A stretch of 40,342 nt of DNA from a virus: positions 1-40,342 of IMG/VR virus record IMGVR_UViG_3300023174_000325. The stretch is one strand, 5' to 3'. The number at the start of each line of letters is the position of its first letter. Position 1 is the first letter of the stretch. The translations under genes were made by a program, and so were the position numbers. This document shows positions 1 through 6,817 of this stretch, piece by piece. The notes beneath the pieces are model-generated. The model worked only from the letters and a program-made list of their open reading frames with translations. It had not been told where the DNA came from and ran no database searches.

Positions 1-66
1 GCTATTGGTGGAGATAGTTTTGCTGCTGGAGCAACCTTTACCCTATACGGAATCGCGGCGGCATAA
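1..66 (+). CDS. C-terminal end of a receptor-binding-like tail protein (partial)
   Basis: Frame 1 is open from the first base and encodes 21 residues ending in LYGIAAA before a TAA stop. All 66 bases are identical to the 3' end of the 166-aa gene at 39260-39760. This is therefore the cut-off end of that same gene on a circular map, not a separate gene. The LYGI ending is the family signature seen in the neighbouring small tail proteins. Confidence 0.85.
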   Translation, partial: AIGGDSFAAGATFTLYGIAAA

Positions 67-68
67 CT

Positions 69-581
69 ATGGCAAATACATACGTACAAATTGGCAGTAC
101 CGTAACTGTTGGCTCAGGTGGGGCGGCTACTATTGACTTTACTTCTATCCCTGCAACTTTTACAGATTTATGTTTAAAGTTTTCGCTTCGTTATGGTGAT
201 TATGCTTCTTGGAATTATGCTTATGTTCAACTTAATTCAACAGCAGGAACAACAAGAACTCTTATTGGTAGCGGTTCTTCCGCTAGTTCTTATAGCGTAG
301 GCAGTAGTTTAAGAATTGACTATGTTGCTGGAACTGGACAAACAGCCAGCACTTTTAGTAATGGCGAACTTTATATTCCTAACTACACATCATCTAATGC
401 TAAATCTGTATCTTTAGACCACGCTGCAGAAAACAATGCTACGGCAGCATACGCAGAAATTGTTGCTGGTTTATTTAGCACAGTCACTTCAGCCGTAACA
501 TCTGTAAGTTTATTAACAGATTCAGGATTAAAATTTGCCCAATACTCAACCGCTTCACTCTACGGCATCAAATCATCATAA
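69..581 (+). CDS. Small receptor-binding-like tail protein, allele A
   Basis: A 170-aa Ser/Thr/Gly-rich protein with no Cys-based motif beyond one Cys, predicted by composition to be beta-rich. It opens with MANTYVQIGSTVTVGSGG and closes with QYSTASLYGIKSS, and both ends are identical to those of the protein at 39763-40269. The middle third differs strongly. Two further relatives (38700-39257, 39260-39760) share the TVGSGGAAS and LYGIK signatures. It sits among tail genes, two bases after the previous stop, and is followed by the 75-aa gene at 592. I infer a role at the tail tip or fibre end in binding the host surface, because it is the variable module in a tail locus. No catalytic motif is visible. 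Confidence 0.7.
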   Translation: MANTYVQIGSTVTVGSGGAATIDFTSIPATFTDLCLKFSLRYGDYASWNYAYVQLNSTAGTTRTLIGSGSSASSYSVGSSLRIDYVAGTGQTASTFSNGELYIPNYTSSNAKSVSLDHAAENNATAAYAEIVAGLFSTVTSAVTSVSLLTDSGLKFAQYSTASLYGIKSS

Positions 582-591
582 GGAGAAAAAA

Positions 592-819
592 ATGACAACA
601 GCAATTGAAGTTAACTGCACTACTGGCGAAGTTACAGAACGTGAACTAACAACAGAAGAACTAGCACAACGTGAAGTAGATGCAGCAGCAGCCGCAACAC
701 GCAAGGCAGAAGAAGATGCAGCAGCAGAAACACTTGCTGCACTTAAAGCATCTGCTAAGGCTAAGTTAATTGCAGGTCAGCCATTGACCGAAGAAGAAGC
801 AGCAACAATCGTTCTTTAA
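592..819 (+). CDS. 75-aa charged alpha-helical protein after the tail-tip genes
   Basis: Start chosen at 592 because AAGGAG sits 6-8 bases upstream. The longer frame to 535 would run into the previous gene. The protein begins MTTAIEVNCTTGEVTEREL and then becomes an Ala/Glu-rich helix ending in a short LTEEEAATIVL segment. Small acidic helical proteins like this are common after tail fibre genes and sometimes act as assembly chaperones, but that role is only a guess here. Its first 63 bases recur at 40280-40342. The stop overlaps the next start (TAATG). Confidence 0.7.
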   Translation: MTTAIEVNCTTGEVTERELTTEELAQREVDAAAAATRKAEEDAAAETLAALKASAKAKLIAGQPLTEEEAATIVL

Positions 820-905
820 TGTGCAAACAATGTGGTAACTGTTCTCAAGAACATGGGCGTTCAATTGATGACGCAGTAGACGAAGCAGAAGCATCTAATT
901 TATAA
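819..905 (+). CDS. 28-aa Cys-rich mini-protein
   Basis: A very short gene that starts inside the stop of the previous gene (TAATG at 817-821). It encodes MCKQCGNCSQEHGRSIDDAV followed by an acidic tail. The CxxCxxC cluster could bind one metal ion together with the His that follows. AAGGAG for the next gene overlaps its stop. The tight overlap and the Cys cluster, a pattern repeated elsewhere in this genome, are the reasons to accept it. Function unknown. Confidence 0.5.
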   Translation: MCKQCGNCSQEHGRSIDDAVDEAEASNL

Positions 906-914
906 GGAGATACA

Positions 915-3110
915 GTGACAAGAGACATAACCGAAGGTCGTAGTACCCGTGCTATTGCCGTGGATATTGGTCTTAACGCACAAACTATCTGGCAAAATAC
1001 AGGCAATTCATTTGATTGTGCTATTGCTGGCATCCCTTTCCTTACTGCTATTAGAGATGACCGTCCTTACGAACGTGCTACTGCACCATTTCGTAAACAA
1101 CAGTTTGACTCACAACGTGACCCAGGAGAGCAGTCGCTTTCTGCTTGGTGGTTACGTAGCCAGTCTTCATTCCATACTGGTGAAGGCATTAAATTTTATG
1201 ACCCATTGGCTAACCCATACTCAACTACAATTGCATCTAACTCATACCGTTACAAGGTATCACGTGGTGTAGAGGTAATGGATGTGCAGGGCAATGTAAC
1301 TTTGTTGCGCCGTCCTGCTAAAACACAAACTACAAGCACGGCTGTTAGTCTTGAAACTGTAACAGTATCAGGTGCTGACCGAGTGCTTGTGCAAGATGCA
1401 ACCACATTAAAAATTACTGATGGCACAACTAGTGCCATGACTACCATTTCTGCTGGTGTATCAACTGGTATTTATGCATCATGTAATGATGGACTTAATG
1501 CATATTATTTAGATGCATCTAATGTTGTAAAGGTTGCGCTTACAGGAGGTTCTACTTCTTCTGTGCGTGCCATTTCAGGCACTACTACTGGCACAATGGC
1601 TTATGTTAAACAGCGTCTTGTAGTCGGTTCTAACAATAAATTGTATGAATTTGCAGCCAGCGGTTCTGGTCCATATACTGTAACTAATTCGCAAGTTGCT
1701 AATAAAGTTGTAACTTTAACTACTAGTATTAATCATTCTTTTCGTATTGGTGATAGCATTACAGTTGCTTCTATTGCTACATCATCAACTTCATATAACG
1801 GTTCATATACTGTTACCGCTGTTACTCCTAATACTGTTTCTTATTACCACGATAACGTAGACCGTGCTTATGAAACACAATCTGCAGGTACTATTACTCT
1901 TGCTGCTAACACACCTATTTATACACATCCCAATACTTCATGGGTATGGACATCTATTGTAGAAGGTGGCACAGCCATCTATGCTTCTGGTTATGCTGGG
2001 GCTAACTCTGCTATTTATAAGTTTAATCTTGACACTGCTGGTGTCATGCCAACGCTTACATCAGGTATTATTGCAGCGCTTCTTCCAGATGGTGAAGTTA
2101 TTCATAATACATATGTGCATCTTATGTCTTATATATTAATTGGAACTAACAAAGGTGTACGTGTAGGAACTATTGACCCCAACAATGGCAATATAACTTA
2201 CGGTCCGCTTATGATTCAAACTGAACGCCCCGTACGTGGTTTTGATGCACACAATTCATATGTATATGCATGTTCATCTTTTTATGACAGTGTAACTAAT
2301 ACAAACATTCCTGGTATTTATCGTATTGATTTATCTACAGAAATTGATAACTTGCGCTTTGCTTACCAAGCAGATTTATATCCAGAAGATATTAATAGTG
2401 GAGAAGCAATTGACGTATGCTGGTTAGGACGTAGCGACCAACTTGTTTTTCTTTGTGGAACTGTAAATAATGCTGTGGTTACTGTAGGTGACTTAGGTAT
2501 ATATACACAATCTGCTACAGAATTATATTCTTCAGGTTATGTTGAGACTGGACAGATTAGATACAATACTTTAGAGCCTAAAAACTTTAAGCGCATTGTT
2601 GCGCGTGGTGAGTTTACTAATGGTTCTATGTCTATTAGTACAATAGATAGCACTAATAATCAATATGATTTAATTAACTATGATACTGTAGTTGGTTCAC
2701 CTGAGGTTACAATTACACAGCCATCTGGCGCACAAGATTCTATTGGCTTGCGCTTTACTTTATATCGGGATAGCACAACTGTTTCATCTGGTCCTACATT
2801 CCATGGGTATCAGTTAAAGGCTGTACCTGCTACTCCACGTAGCAGATTAATTACTGTTCCATTGATGAACTTTGATACTGAAACAGACAAGTACAACTCA
2901 ACAATTGGATATGAAGGCAGAGCAATTGAACGATTAGCCGCGTTAGAAAACGCGGAATCAACAGGTGACGTAGTCACTTGGCAAGACTTCCGTACAGGTG
3001 AACTGGCACAGTGCCTCATTGAAGAGGTTAAGTTTACTGACATTACACCACCAGATAAAAGACTGACTGGTTATGGCGGAATCATCACACTCACAATCAG
3101 AACGGTATAA
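915..3110 (+). CDS. Large tail protein, nozzle/hub candidate
   Basis: 731 aa with a GTG start, AAGGAG six bases upstream. The N-terminal 100 residues carry DDRPYERATAPFRKQQFDS and PGEQSLSAWWLRSQSSFH, a block I associate with large tail proteins of actinobacterial and aquatic phages. The rest is beta-rich with repeated strand patterns, including a small beta domain around residues 255-335 (RIGDSITV followed by TVTAV). The length, the composition and its place between the receptor-binding genes and the lysis cassette fit the beta-propeller nozzle (tail tubular protein B-like) of short-tailed phages. A minor tail protein of a siphovirus is the alternative. No protease or lysin motif is visible. 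Confidence 0.6.
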   Translation: MTRDITEGRSTRAIAVDIGLNAQTIWQNTGNSFDCAIAGIPFLTAIRDDRPYERATAPFRKQQFDSQRDPGEQSLSAWWLRSQSSFHTGEGIKFYDPLANPYSTTIASNSYRYKVSRGVEVMDVQGNVTLLRRPAKTQTTSTAVSLETVTVSGADRVLVQDATTLKITDGTTSAMTTISAGVSTGIYASCNDGLNAYYLDASNVVKVALTGGSTSSVRAISGTTTGTMAYVKQRLVVGSNNKLYEFAASGSGPYTVTNSQVANKVVTLTTSINHSFRIGDSITVASIATSSTSYNGSYTVTAVTPNTVSYYHDNVDRAYETQSAGTITLAANTPIYTHPNTSWVWTSIVEGGTAIYASGYAGANSAIYKFNLDTAGVMPTLTSGIIAALLPDGEVIHNTYVHLMSYILIGTNKGVRVGTIDPNNGNITYGPLMIQTERPVRGFDAHNSYVYACSSFYDSVTNTNIPGIYRIDLSTEIDNLRFAYQADLYPEDINSGEAIDVCWLGRSDQLVFLCGTVNNAVVTVGDLGIYTQSATELYSSGYVETGQIRYNTLEPKNFKRIVARGEFTNGSMSISTIDSTNNQYDLINYDTVVGSPEVTITQPSGAQDSIGLRFTLYRDSTTVSSGPTFHGYQLKAVPATPRSRLITVPLMNFDTETDKYNSTIGYEGRAIERLAALENAESTGDVVTWQDFRTGELAQCLIEEVKFTDITPPDKRLTGYGGIITLTIRTV

Positions 3111-3117
3111 CGCGCAA

Positions 3118-3342
3118 ATGTCATTTGACCTTAATAATGTTTCCATGTTGGCTACTGCAGTAAGTGGTTATTTATTTGTAGTCCTTACAGCAGGTGCTTG
3201 GTTTCGTTGGTGGTTTAAACACCACATTAAAGAAACATTAGCCGAACTTAAACCCAATCATGGCAGCAGTGTAAAAGACCAAGTGACTAGATTAGAAAAA
3301 CGCGTTGATGATATATACAAGATTTTATGTGAGCGTAACTAA
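3118..3342 (+). CDS. 74-aa one-helix membrane protein of the lysis cassette
   Basis: Start set at 3118 because the longer frame (3073) would overlap the tail gene by 38 bases with a sequence unlike the rest. A single hydrophobic helix (about residues 8-28, MLATAVSGYLFVVLTAGAWF) is followed by a Trp/Lys-rich edge and then a charged helix ending in RLEKRVDDIYKILCERN, likely a short coiled coil. It lies just upstream of the endolysin and holin-like genes. By position it could be a second holin, an antiholin or another lysis accessory protein, and the sequence does not decide which. The stop overlaps the next start. Confidence 0.6.
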   Translation: MSFDLNNVSMLATAVSGYLFVVLTAGAWFRWWFKHHIKETLAELKPNHGSSVKDQVTRLEKRVDDIYKILCERN

Positions 3343-3431
3343 TGGGATTTATATTACCTGAACCAGACTGGGGCAATCCGTTTCCAAATGTAGACCCAGA
3401 TGAATGGATTGATGAAGATGACGAAGATTGA
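3342..3431 (+). CDS. 29-aa acidic mini-protein
   Basis: Begins in the stop of the previous gene (TAATG). It encodes MGFILPEPDWGNPFPNVDPD followed by an acidic end (EWIDEDDED). It overlaps the endolysin start by 14 bases. Short proteins of this Pro/Trp/Asp type occur beside endolysin genes in many phages, but I know no function. The ORF is short, so it could be a non-functional leader that couples translation of the endolysin. Confidence 0.45.
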   Translation: MGFILPEPDWGNPFPNVDPDEWIDEDDED

Positions 3432-3915
3432 AGAGTTTATAGCAGTAGCCACAAAAGAAATTGGCACGGTAGAAGAGGGTAATAACCTCACAAAGTATGG
3501 TGCTTTTACCAAGCACAATGGTCAGCCATGGTGCGGGTCGTTTGTCATGTGGTGTGCTAATGAAGTTAAACAAAAGATGCCTAATGTGGTCTGGACACCT
3601 GGCGGTGTTGAGGCATTTAAAGGCACTGGAGGCTGGTCTAACGCTGCTACAGCCAAGCCTAAGGCTGGAGACATAGTCTTCTTTGATTTTGTAGAAGGCG
3701 GTGCTCCTGTGGAGCACGTTGGAATTGTGGTCAAAGACAATCTTGATGGAACAGTTACTACTATTGAAGGCAATACCTCACCTGAGCATAAGGCTAAAGG
3801 CTCGCAAGCAAATGGTGGCGAAGTGGCACAGCGTATTCGTGCTTATAAAAAAGACAACAAGCGTAAACTCTCAGCATTTATTGTTGGGTTTGGTACGCCG
3901 AAATGGAGTAAGTAA
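3418..3915 (+). CDS. CHAP-domain endolysin
   Basis: 165 aa from the ATG at 3418. In-frame ATGs at 3400 and 3412 are possible, and none has a strong ribosome site. The fold is a CHAP amidase/peptidase, with catalytic Cys at about 39 (QPWCGSFVMWC), His at about 100 (VEHVGIV) and the acid/Asn at 117-119 (IEGNTS). The central KPKAGDIVFFDF strand is typical of CHAP. There is no signal peptide and no separate wall-binding domain, so it is a minimal lysin that needs the holin for export. It cuts peptide or amide bonds in peptidoglycan at the end of infection. The stop overlaps the start of the holin-like gene. Confidence 0.88.
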   Translation: MTKIEEFIAVATKEIGTVEEGNNLTKYGAFTKHNGQPWCGSFVMWCANEVKQKMPNVVWTPGGVEAFKGTGGWSNAATAKPKAGDIVFFDFVEGGAPVEHVGIVVKDNLDGTVTTIEGNTSPEHKAKGSQANGGEVAQRIRAYKKDNKRKLSAFIVGFGTPKWSK

Positions 3916-4109
3916 TGAATGCAAAAACTAAAGAACAACTAACAAGCATTGGCGGTACATACCTCCGTGCCTTTATTACTGGTGCAGTTACTGCCTTTAC
4001 ACTAGGCAAGACTGACCCTAAAGACTTTCTTACTGCTGGTGTAGCAGCAATTATCCCAATCGTTATGCGTTGGGCTAACCCTAAGGATGCGTTCCCTAAG
4101 AAGGGATAA
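3915..4109 (+). CDS. Holin-like small membrane protein
   Basis: 64 aa, start overlapping the endolysin stop (TAATG). Two moderately hydrophobic segments are visible, about residues 12-30 (GTYLRAFITGAVTAFTLG) and 38-53 (FLTAGVAAIIPIVMRWA), with a charged N-terminus and a Lys-rich C-terminus (NPKDAFPKKG). This layout and the placement after an endolysin fit a class II holin that opens the membrane for the lysin. It is the last gene before a strong terminator. Confidence 0.75.
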   Translation: MNAKTKEQLTSIGGTYLRAFITGAVTAFTLGKTDPKDFLTAGVAAIIPIVMRWANPKDAFPKKG

Positions 4110-4128
4110 CACCCACACAATTAAGAAG

Positions 4129-4177
4129 CCCCCGCTCTGGTACTTTAACCTACCAGGCGGGGGTCTTTTTTGTTTTT
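4129..4177 (+). terminator. Rho-independent terminator after the lysis cassette
   Basis: The left arm CCCCCGC-T-CTGG (4129-4140) pairs with CCAGGCGGGGG (4153-4163): 11 base pairs with one bulged T and a 12-base loop. A T-rich tract follows (4164-4177). It lies 20 bases after the last plus-strand gene and just before the end of the convergent minus-strand block. Read on the minus strand the downstream tract is weaker, so two-way action is possible but less sure. Confidence 0.9.
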
Positions 4178-4334
4178 AATCTATATCTTTGTCTTTATCC
4201 CAACCAAGACGGTCAAGGATTGAACCATGTTGTCTAACGTGGATACGATAGCCAATCTCACCAATGATACGAGCAATAATGTCTCGTACTACTAGTGCTC
4301 CTGCTACTGCAATAAATACATTCCATGTTGTCAT
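4176..4334 (-). CDS. 52-aa membrane-anchored mini-protein, last gene of the leftward block
   Basis: It starts at 4334 inside the stop of the WhiB gene (ATGA overlap). The protein begins MTTWNVFIAVAGALVVRDII, a hydrophobic helix, then RIIGEIGYRIHVRQHG, and ends in an acidic tail (DKDKDID). One N-terminal membrane helix with a charged cytoplasmic part is likely. Function unknown. It is too short for most gene callers, but the overlap and regular composition support it. Confidence 0.6.
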   Translation of the reverse strand: MTTWNVFIAVAGALVVRDIIARIIGEIGYRIHVRQHGSILDRLGWDKDKDID

Positions 4335-4600
4335 GCTGTGTACCTTTCAACTATAACTGGTATTGGATTTATATTAAGTTGTTTACGCAATCGCTTGCGT
4401 TGCCATTCTGATTTACCGCCCCACCAACCTGACACATTATGATGTAATGCATAGTCAAGACATTCAGTTTTAACTAAGCATGCATCACATGTACGTTTAA
4501 GAAAGTTTTCTTCTTTAAATGTACCACTGCCTTCTTCTGTAAAAAACATATTAACATCTATGCCTATACAGTTTGCTTGGTCGGTGAAGTTATACATCAT
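4331..4600 (-). CDS. whiB: WhiB-family iron-sulfur transcription factor
   Basis: 89 aa. The four cluster ligands are Cys 11, Cys 38, Cys 41 and Cys 47 (RTCDACLVKTECLDYALHH), with the acidic FFTEE segment between the first two. The turn motif SGWWGG (about 57-62) is followed by a basic tail (KSEWQRKRLRK), which in this family contacts DNA. WhiB proteins bind a [4Fe-4S] cluster and region 4 of the host principal sigma factor. The phage copy probably redirects or represses host promoters. AGGAGG touches the first ATG, so the second ATG (4597) may be the true start. It overlaps its neighbours on both sides and lies five genes from a sigma-like gene. It is the best host marker in the window. Confidence 0.93.
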   Translation of the reverse strand: MMYNFTDQANCIGIDVNMFFTEEGSGTFKEENFLKRTCDACLVKTECLDYALHHNVSGWWGGKSEWQRKRLRKQLNINPIPVIVERYTA

Positions 4601-4758
4601 CCTCCTGTTGAGTAGAAACCACTACCGTTAAACTTAACGGCTACAGTAGACCATACACGTGTCATAGTCCCACTGCAAGTGGTGCATACTGGTGGTATGT
4701 TTTCATTTGTTTCTACAACTGATAAACATGTACTACATTTGAAATCGTAATTAGGCAT
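4597..4758 (-). CDS. FmdB-like zinc ribbon protein
   Basis: 53 aa, missed if short ORFs are ignored. The pattern MPNYDFKCSTC followed by PPVCTTC gives two CxxC knuckles at about 8-11 and 25-28. The ending VKFNGSGFYSTGG matches the FmdB regulatory-protein family, whose members usually end in a GSGFY motif. The family binds zinc; its role is poorly known but is often regulatory. The stop overlaps the WhiB start, and its last codons supply that gene's AGGAGG site. The start overlaps the methyltransferase end by 8 bases. Confidence 0.8.
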   Translation of the reverse strand: MPNYDFKCSTCLSVVETNENIPPVCTTCSGTMTRVWSTVAVKFNGSGFYSTGG

Positions 4759-5326
4759 TTTTTCTAATCCAAACTTGGTGACCCTTATTCATTAAAGTAT
4801 ATTGTCCTACATGCTCATCTAGGAACTTATCAATCCCCATACGTGGTGCAAGGGTTTGGTCTGCAAGACCATCACCCCACATGTAGTCGTCAAAGGCTAG
4901 TATGCCGTTAGGTTTAAGGTCACGCCATCCATTGACACCATCTGTATATGCTGCGTGTGCAGTATGGTCTGCATCAACATATACAAAGTCGTACCACCCA
5001 TTAGAGTGGTCAGCAAAGTATTCATCACTTGTCATTTTGTGCTTAAAAACAGTGCTGTACACTGATAATTTAGCATCATAGACTTGTTCTACATCTTGCC
5101 AATCCATGACATGATGAGCACCCTCATCACTACCTTGCCATGTATCAACATCTGTAAGTATACAGTTTCTACCAGTAAGTATGTTATCAAGTAACCACTT
5201 ACTTGCATCTCCTGTATATGCACCTATCTGTAGAAAATGCAAGTTGTTTTGTCCTGCAAGATAAGACAGATGCAAATCAAAGTTAGTGCTTGCAGCACCT
5301 TGAAACCAATTAGGATAATCAGTCAC
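4751..5326 (-). CDS. SAM-dependent methyltransferase (class I)
   Basis: 191 aa. Motif I is LQIGAYTGD (about 32-40), the glycine loop that holds S-adenosylmethionine. The acidic end of strand 2 is TDVDTWQG, and YVDADHTAHAAYTD (about 116-129) followed by LKPNGILAFDDY is characteristic of the Methyltransf_24-type group that modifies small molecules or sugars. The glycosyltransferase nearby suggests the pair modifies a glycan or nucleotide-linked target, either on the virion or on the host. The target itself is not visible. The N-terminus is 8 bases inside the preceding gene. Confidence 0.8.
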   Translation of the reverse strand: MTDYPNWFQGAASTNFDLHLSYLAGQNNLHFLQIGAYTGDASKWLLDNILTGRNCILTDVDTWQGSDEGAHHVMDWQDVEQVYDAKLSVYSTVFKHKMTSDEYFADHSNGWYDFVYVDADHTAHAAYTDGVNGWRDLKPNGILAFDDYMWGDGLADQTLAPRMGIDKFLDEHVGQYTLMNKGHQVWIRKNA

Positions 5327-5501
5327 AGTCCATCCAATCTATAGGTGTAGGTGCGGTTGTAATTGTTCCACACTCTTTGCATTTCTGAGCAAGGTCATAC
5401 CAACTTACTTCTCTTGATTCCATATCCCACATGACTGTTATCTCAAACATCATGCAGCCACAGATACAAGCGAAGGCTGGCTCACCCCTCAGGTCGTTCA
5501 T
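5319..5501 (-). CDS. 60-aa zinc-ribbon protein
   Basis: Two Cys pairs, CICGC (about 12-16) and CKECG (about 41-45), flank a beta-rich middle (EITVMWDMESREVSWYDLAQ), which is a standard zinc-ribbon layout. Ends in an acidic WMDCD. Overlaps both neighbours by 8 and 20 bases inside the glycosyltransferase/methyltransferase cassette. It may be an accessory subunit of one of these enzymes or an independent regulator. Function unknown. Confidence 0.65.
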   Translation of the reverse strand: MNDLRGEPAFACICGCMMFEITVMWDMESREVSWYDLAQKCKECGTITTAPTPIDWMDCD

Positions 5502-6219
5502 TGTTCCAGAAGAACTTGTAATATTCTACATCAAGAGAGAACCGTTTCATATGTTGAACAACGGCTCCTGTATGAGAGTAGAGTGGGACATCTGCTTTAC
5601 CCATGAGTCGGAAGAAGTTGATGTCTTCTGATACAAACTTTTCTCCCACTCCAGTTTCATTAAAGTATGGGATAGCACCATGCACCTTGCGCATTTTGGT
5701 GATTGCACTGCGGTGCATAAGCACAAATCCAAATCCTGCTGAACCAACTTTGATAAGCGCATTTGCTGGCAAAGGGTGAACATATTGAATCTTGTACTCT
5801 TCTCCGTCAACCCAATTAAATATGGCTGGATATGGCGCCATCATTGCACGTTCATTTTCTTTTGAGATGAAGTAAGTACCTGTAACTACTGGTCGCTCTA
5901 CTGCATCTGCTGCTTGCCATACCTTATGTAGTGCATCATTGGTAAGAACAATGTCGCTATCTACCCATAGCACCCAGTCAAAGTCTGTCTTCTCATACCA
6001 GAACTCCAGCGCTTCTTGGCGCTGTCGTCCTATCTGATTGCCTTGCACACGCATGGCTGATGCAATAGGTAGACCAGATGAGATAATGCTATAAACTAAA
6101 CCTTCAGTAAACTTACCGTCTGTTGTGCCGTTGTCGCACCAACATACAATGATTTTATCTTTCGGCTGAACTTGTTGTTTCTGTGGTATCTGACTTACTT
6201 TCTTGTGAGTCTTGGTCAT
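5482..6219 (-). CDS. GT-A-type glycosyltransferase
   Basis: 245 aa. After a Gln/Lys-rich leader (1-20), strand IIVCWCDNG starts the nucleotide-sugar-binding fold. The metal site is VLWVDSDIVL (DSD at about 87-89), the acceptor-side acid pair is SEDINFF (about 197-203), and SHTGAVVQHMKRF (about 215-227) may give the third metal ligand. These match family-2-like GT-A transferases. GGAG lies eight bases before the ATG. The start lies 65 bases inside the sigma-like gene, whose low-complexity end is read in another frame. Likely transfers a sugar to a phage protein, DNA base or host surface glycan; the acceptor cannot be told. Confidence 0.8.
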   Translation of the reverse strand: MTKTHKKVSQIPQKQQVQPKDKIIVCWCDNGTTDGKFTEGLVYSIISSGLPIASAMRVQGNQIGRQRQEALEFWYEKTDFDWVLWVDSDIVLTNDALHKVWQAADAVERPVVTGTYFISKENERAMMAPYPAIFNWVDGEEYKIQYVHPLPANALIKVGSAGFGFVLMHRSAITKMRKVHGAIPYFNETGVGEKFVSEDINFFRLMGKADVPLYSHTGAVVQHMKRFSLDVEYYKFFWNNERPEG

Positions 6220-6817
6220 GGTGTGGTCTCCAACCGCCTAAGTTTTTTACGAGTGAGTTAAGTGAGCGTTGCACTTTCATGCGTGCTCCGTCTGGTGTGC
6301 TGTCCATTTCTTTGGCAAGTGTTGCCCAATCAGGTTGCTCTACGCTAAAGCGTAGGCGGAGTATGTTTTGTTTGGCTTCTGATAGTTTGTAGTAAGCGGC
6401 TGCAATATCAGAGCGAAGTACTAGCCAATTCATACCATCACTTACATCTCCACCTTTAACGGAGTTACCTAAGTCTTTAATCTTAGATGGCATTTCATAT
6501 GATTCTGAAATGATTGTAGGTAAGAAGGCTTCAACTACCGAGACGTCATAGTAATACAAATCTCCAGTATCATAACCAACCTTCTTGGCTTTTTCTTTTT
6601 CGCAGTATTTAAGTGCAGCATTACGCAGTGACTTGGCTATTAACTTGTCCTTGTCTTTTTGTTCTAATGCTGACCATTCTTTGTACTTACGTGGGTGTCC
6701 TACGAACCACACCCACAACTCTTGTCCTATATCATCACGTTCAATCATGCTATATTTACGTGCGTATTCAGATGCAAGAGTCTGTACTAAATCGTTGTAC
6801 TCTTCAATGTAATTCAT
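6155..6817 (-). CDS. Sigma-70-like transcription factor
   Basis: 220 aa. The N-terminal part (about 12-75) has the helical pattern of sigma region 2 (ASEYARKYSMIERDDIGQEL). The C-terminal part (about 144-195) has the region-4 helix-turn-helix (LSEAKQNILRLRFSVEQPDW followed by ATLAKEMDSTPDGARMKVQR). The last 25 residues are hydrophilic (DSQESKSDTTETTSS) and overlap the next gene. It could direct host RNA polymerase to phage promoters. WhiB proteins contact sigma region 4, so the two factors may work on the same enzyme. A diverged DNA-binding protein that is not a true sigma is the alternative. Confidence 0.72.
   Translation of the reverse strand: MNYIEEYNDLVQTLASEYARKYSMIERDDIGQELWVWFVGHPRKYKEWSALEQKDKDKLIAKSLRNAALKYCEKEKAKKVGYDTGDLYYYDVSVVEAFLPTIISESYEMPSKIKDLGNSVKGGDVSDGMNWLVLRSDIAAAYYKLSEAKQNILRLRFSVEQPDWATLAKEMDSTPDGARMKVQRSLNSLVKNLGGWRPHHDQDSQESKSDTTETTSSAER

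Larger units (their letters stand above)
1..654. repeat. Left copy of the duplicated contig-end locus
   Basis: This block matches 39695-40342 at the other end of the window. Bases 1-127 are identical to 39695-39821 and bases 534-654 are identical to 40222-40342. The middle (128-533, 406 bases) is clearly different from its counterpart (39822-40221, 400 bases). The block holds the tail of one gene, a whole small receptor-binding-like gene and the start of a third gene. The simplest reading is that the genome is circular or terminally redundant and the assembly closed on itself through two alleles of one variable gene. A true duplication is the alternative. Confidence 0.9.
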
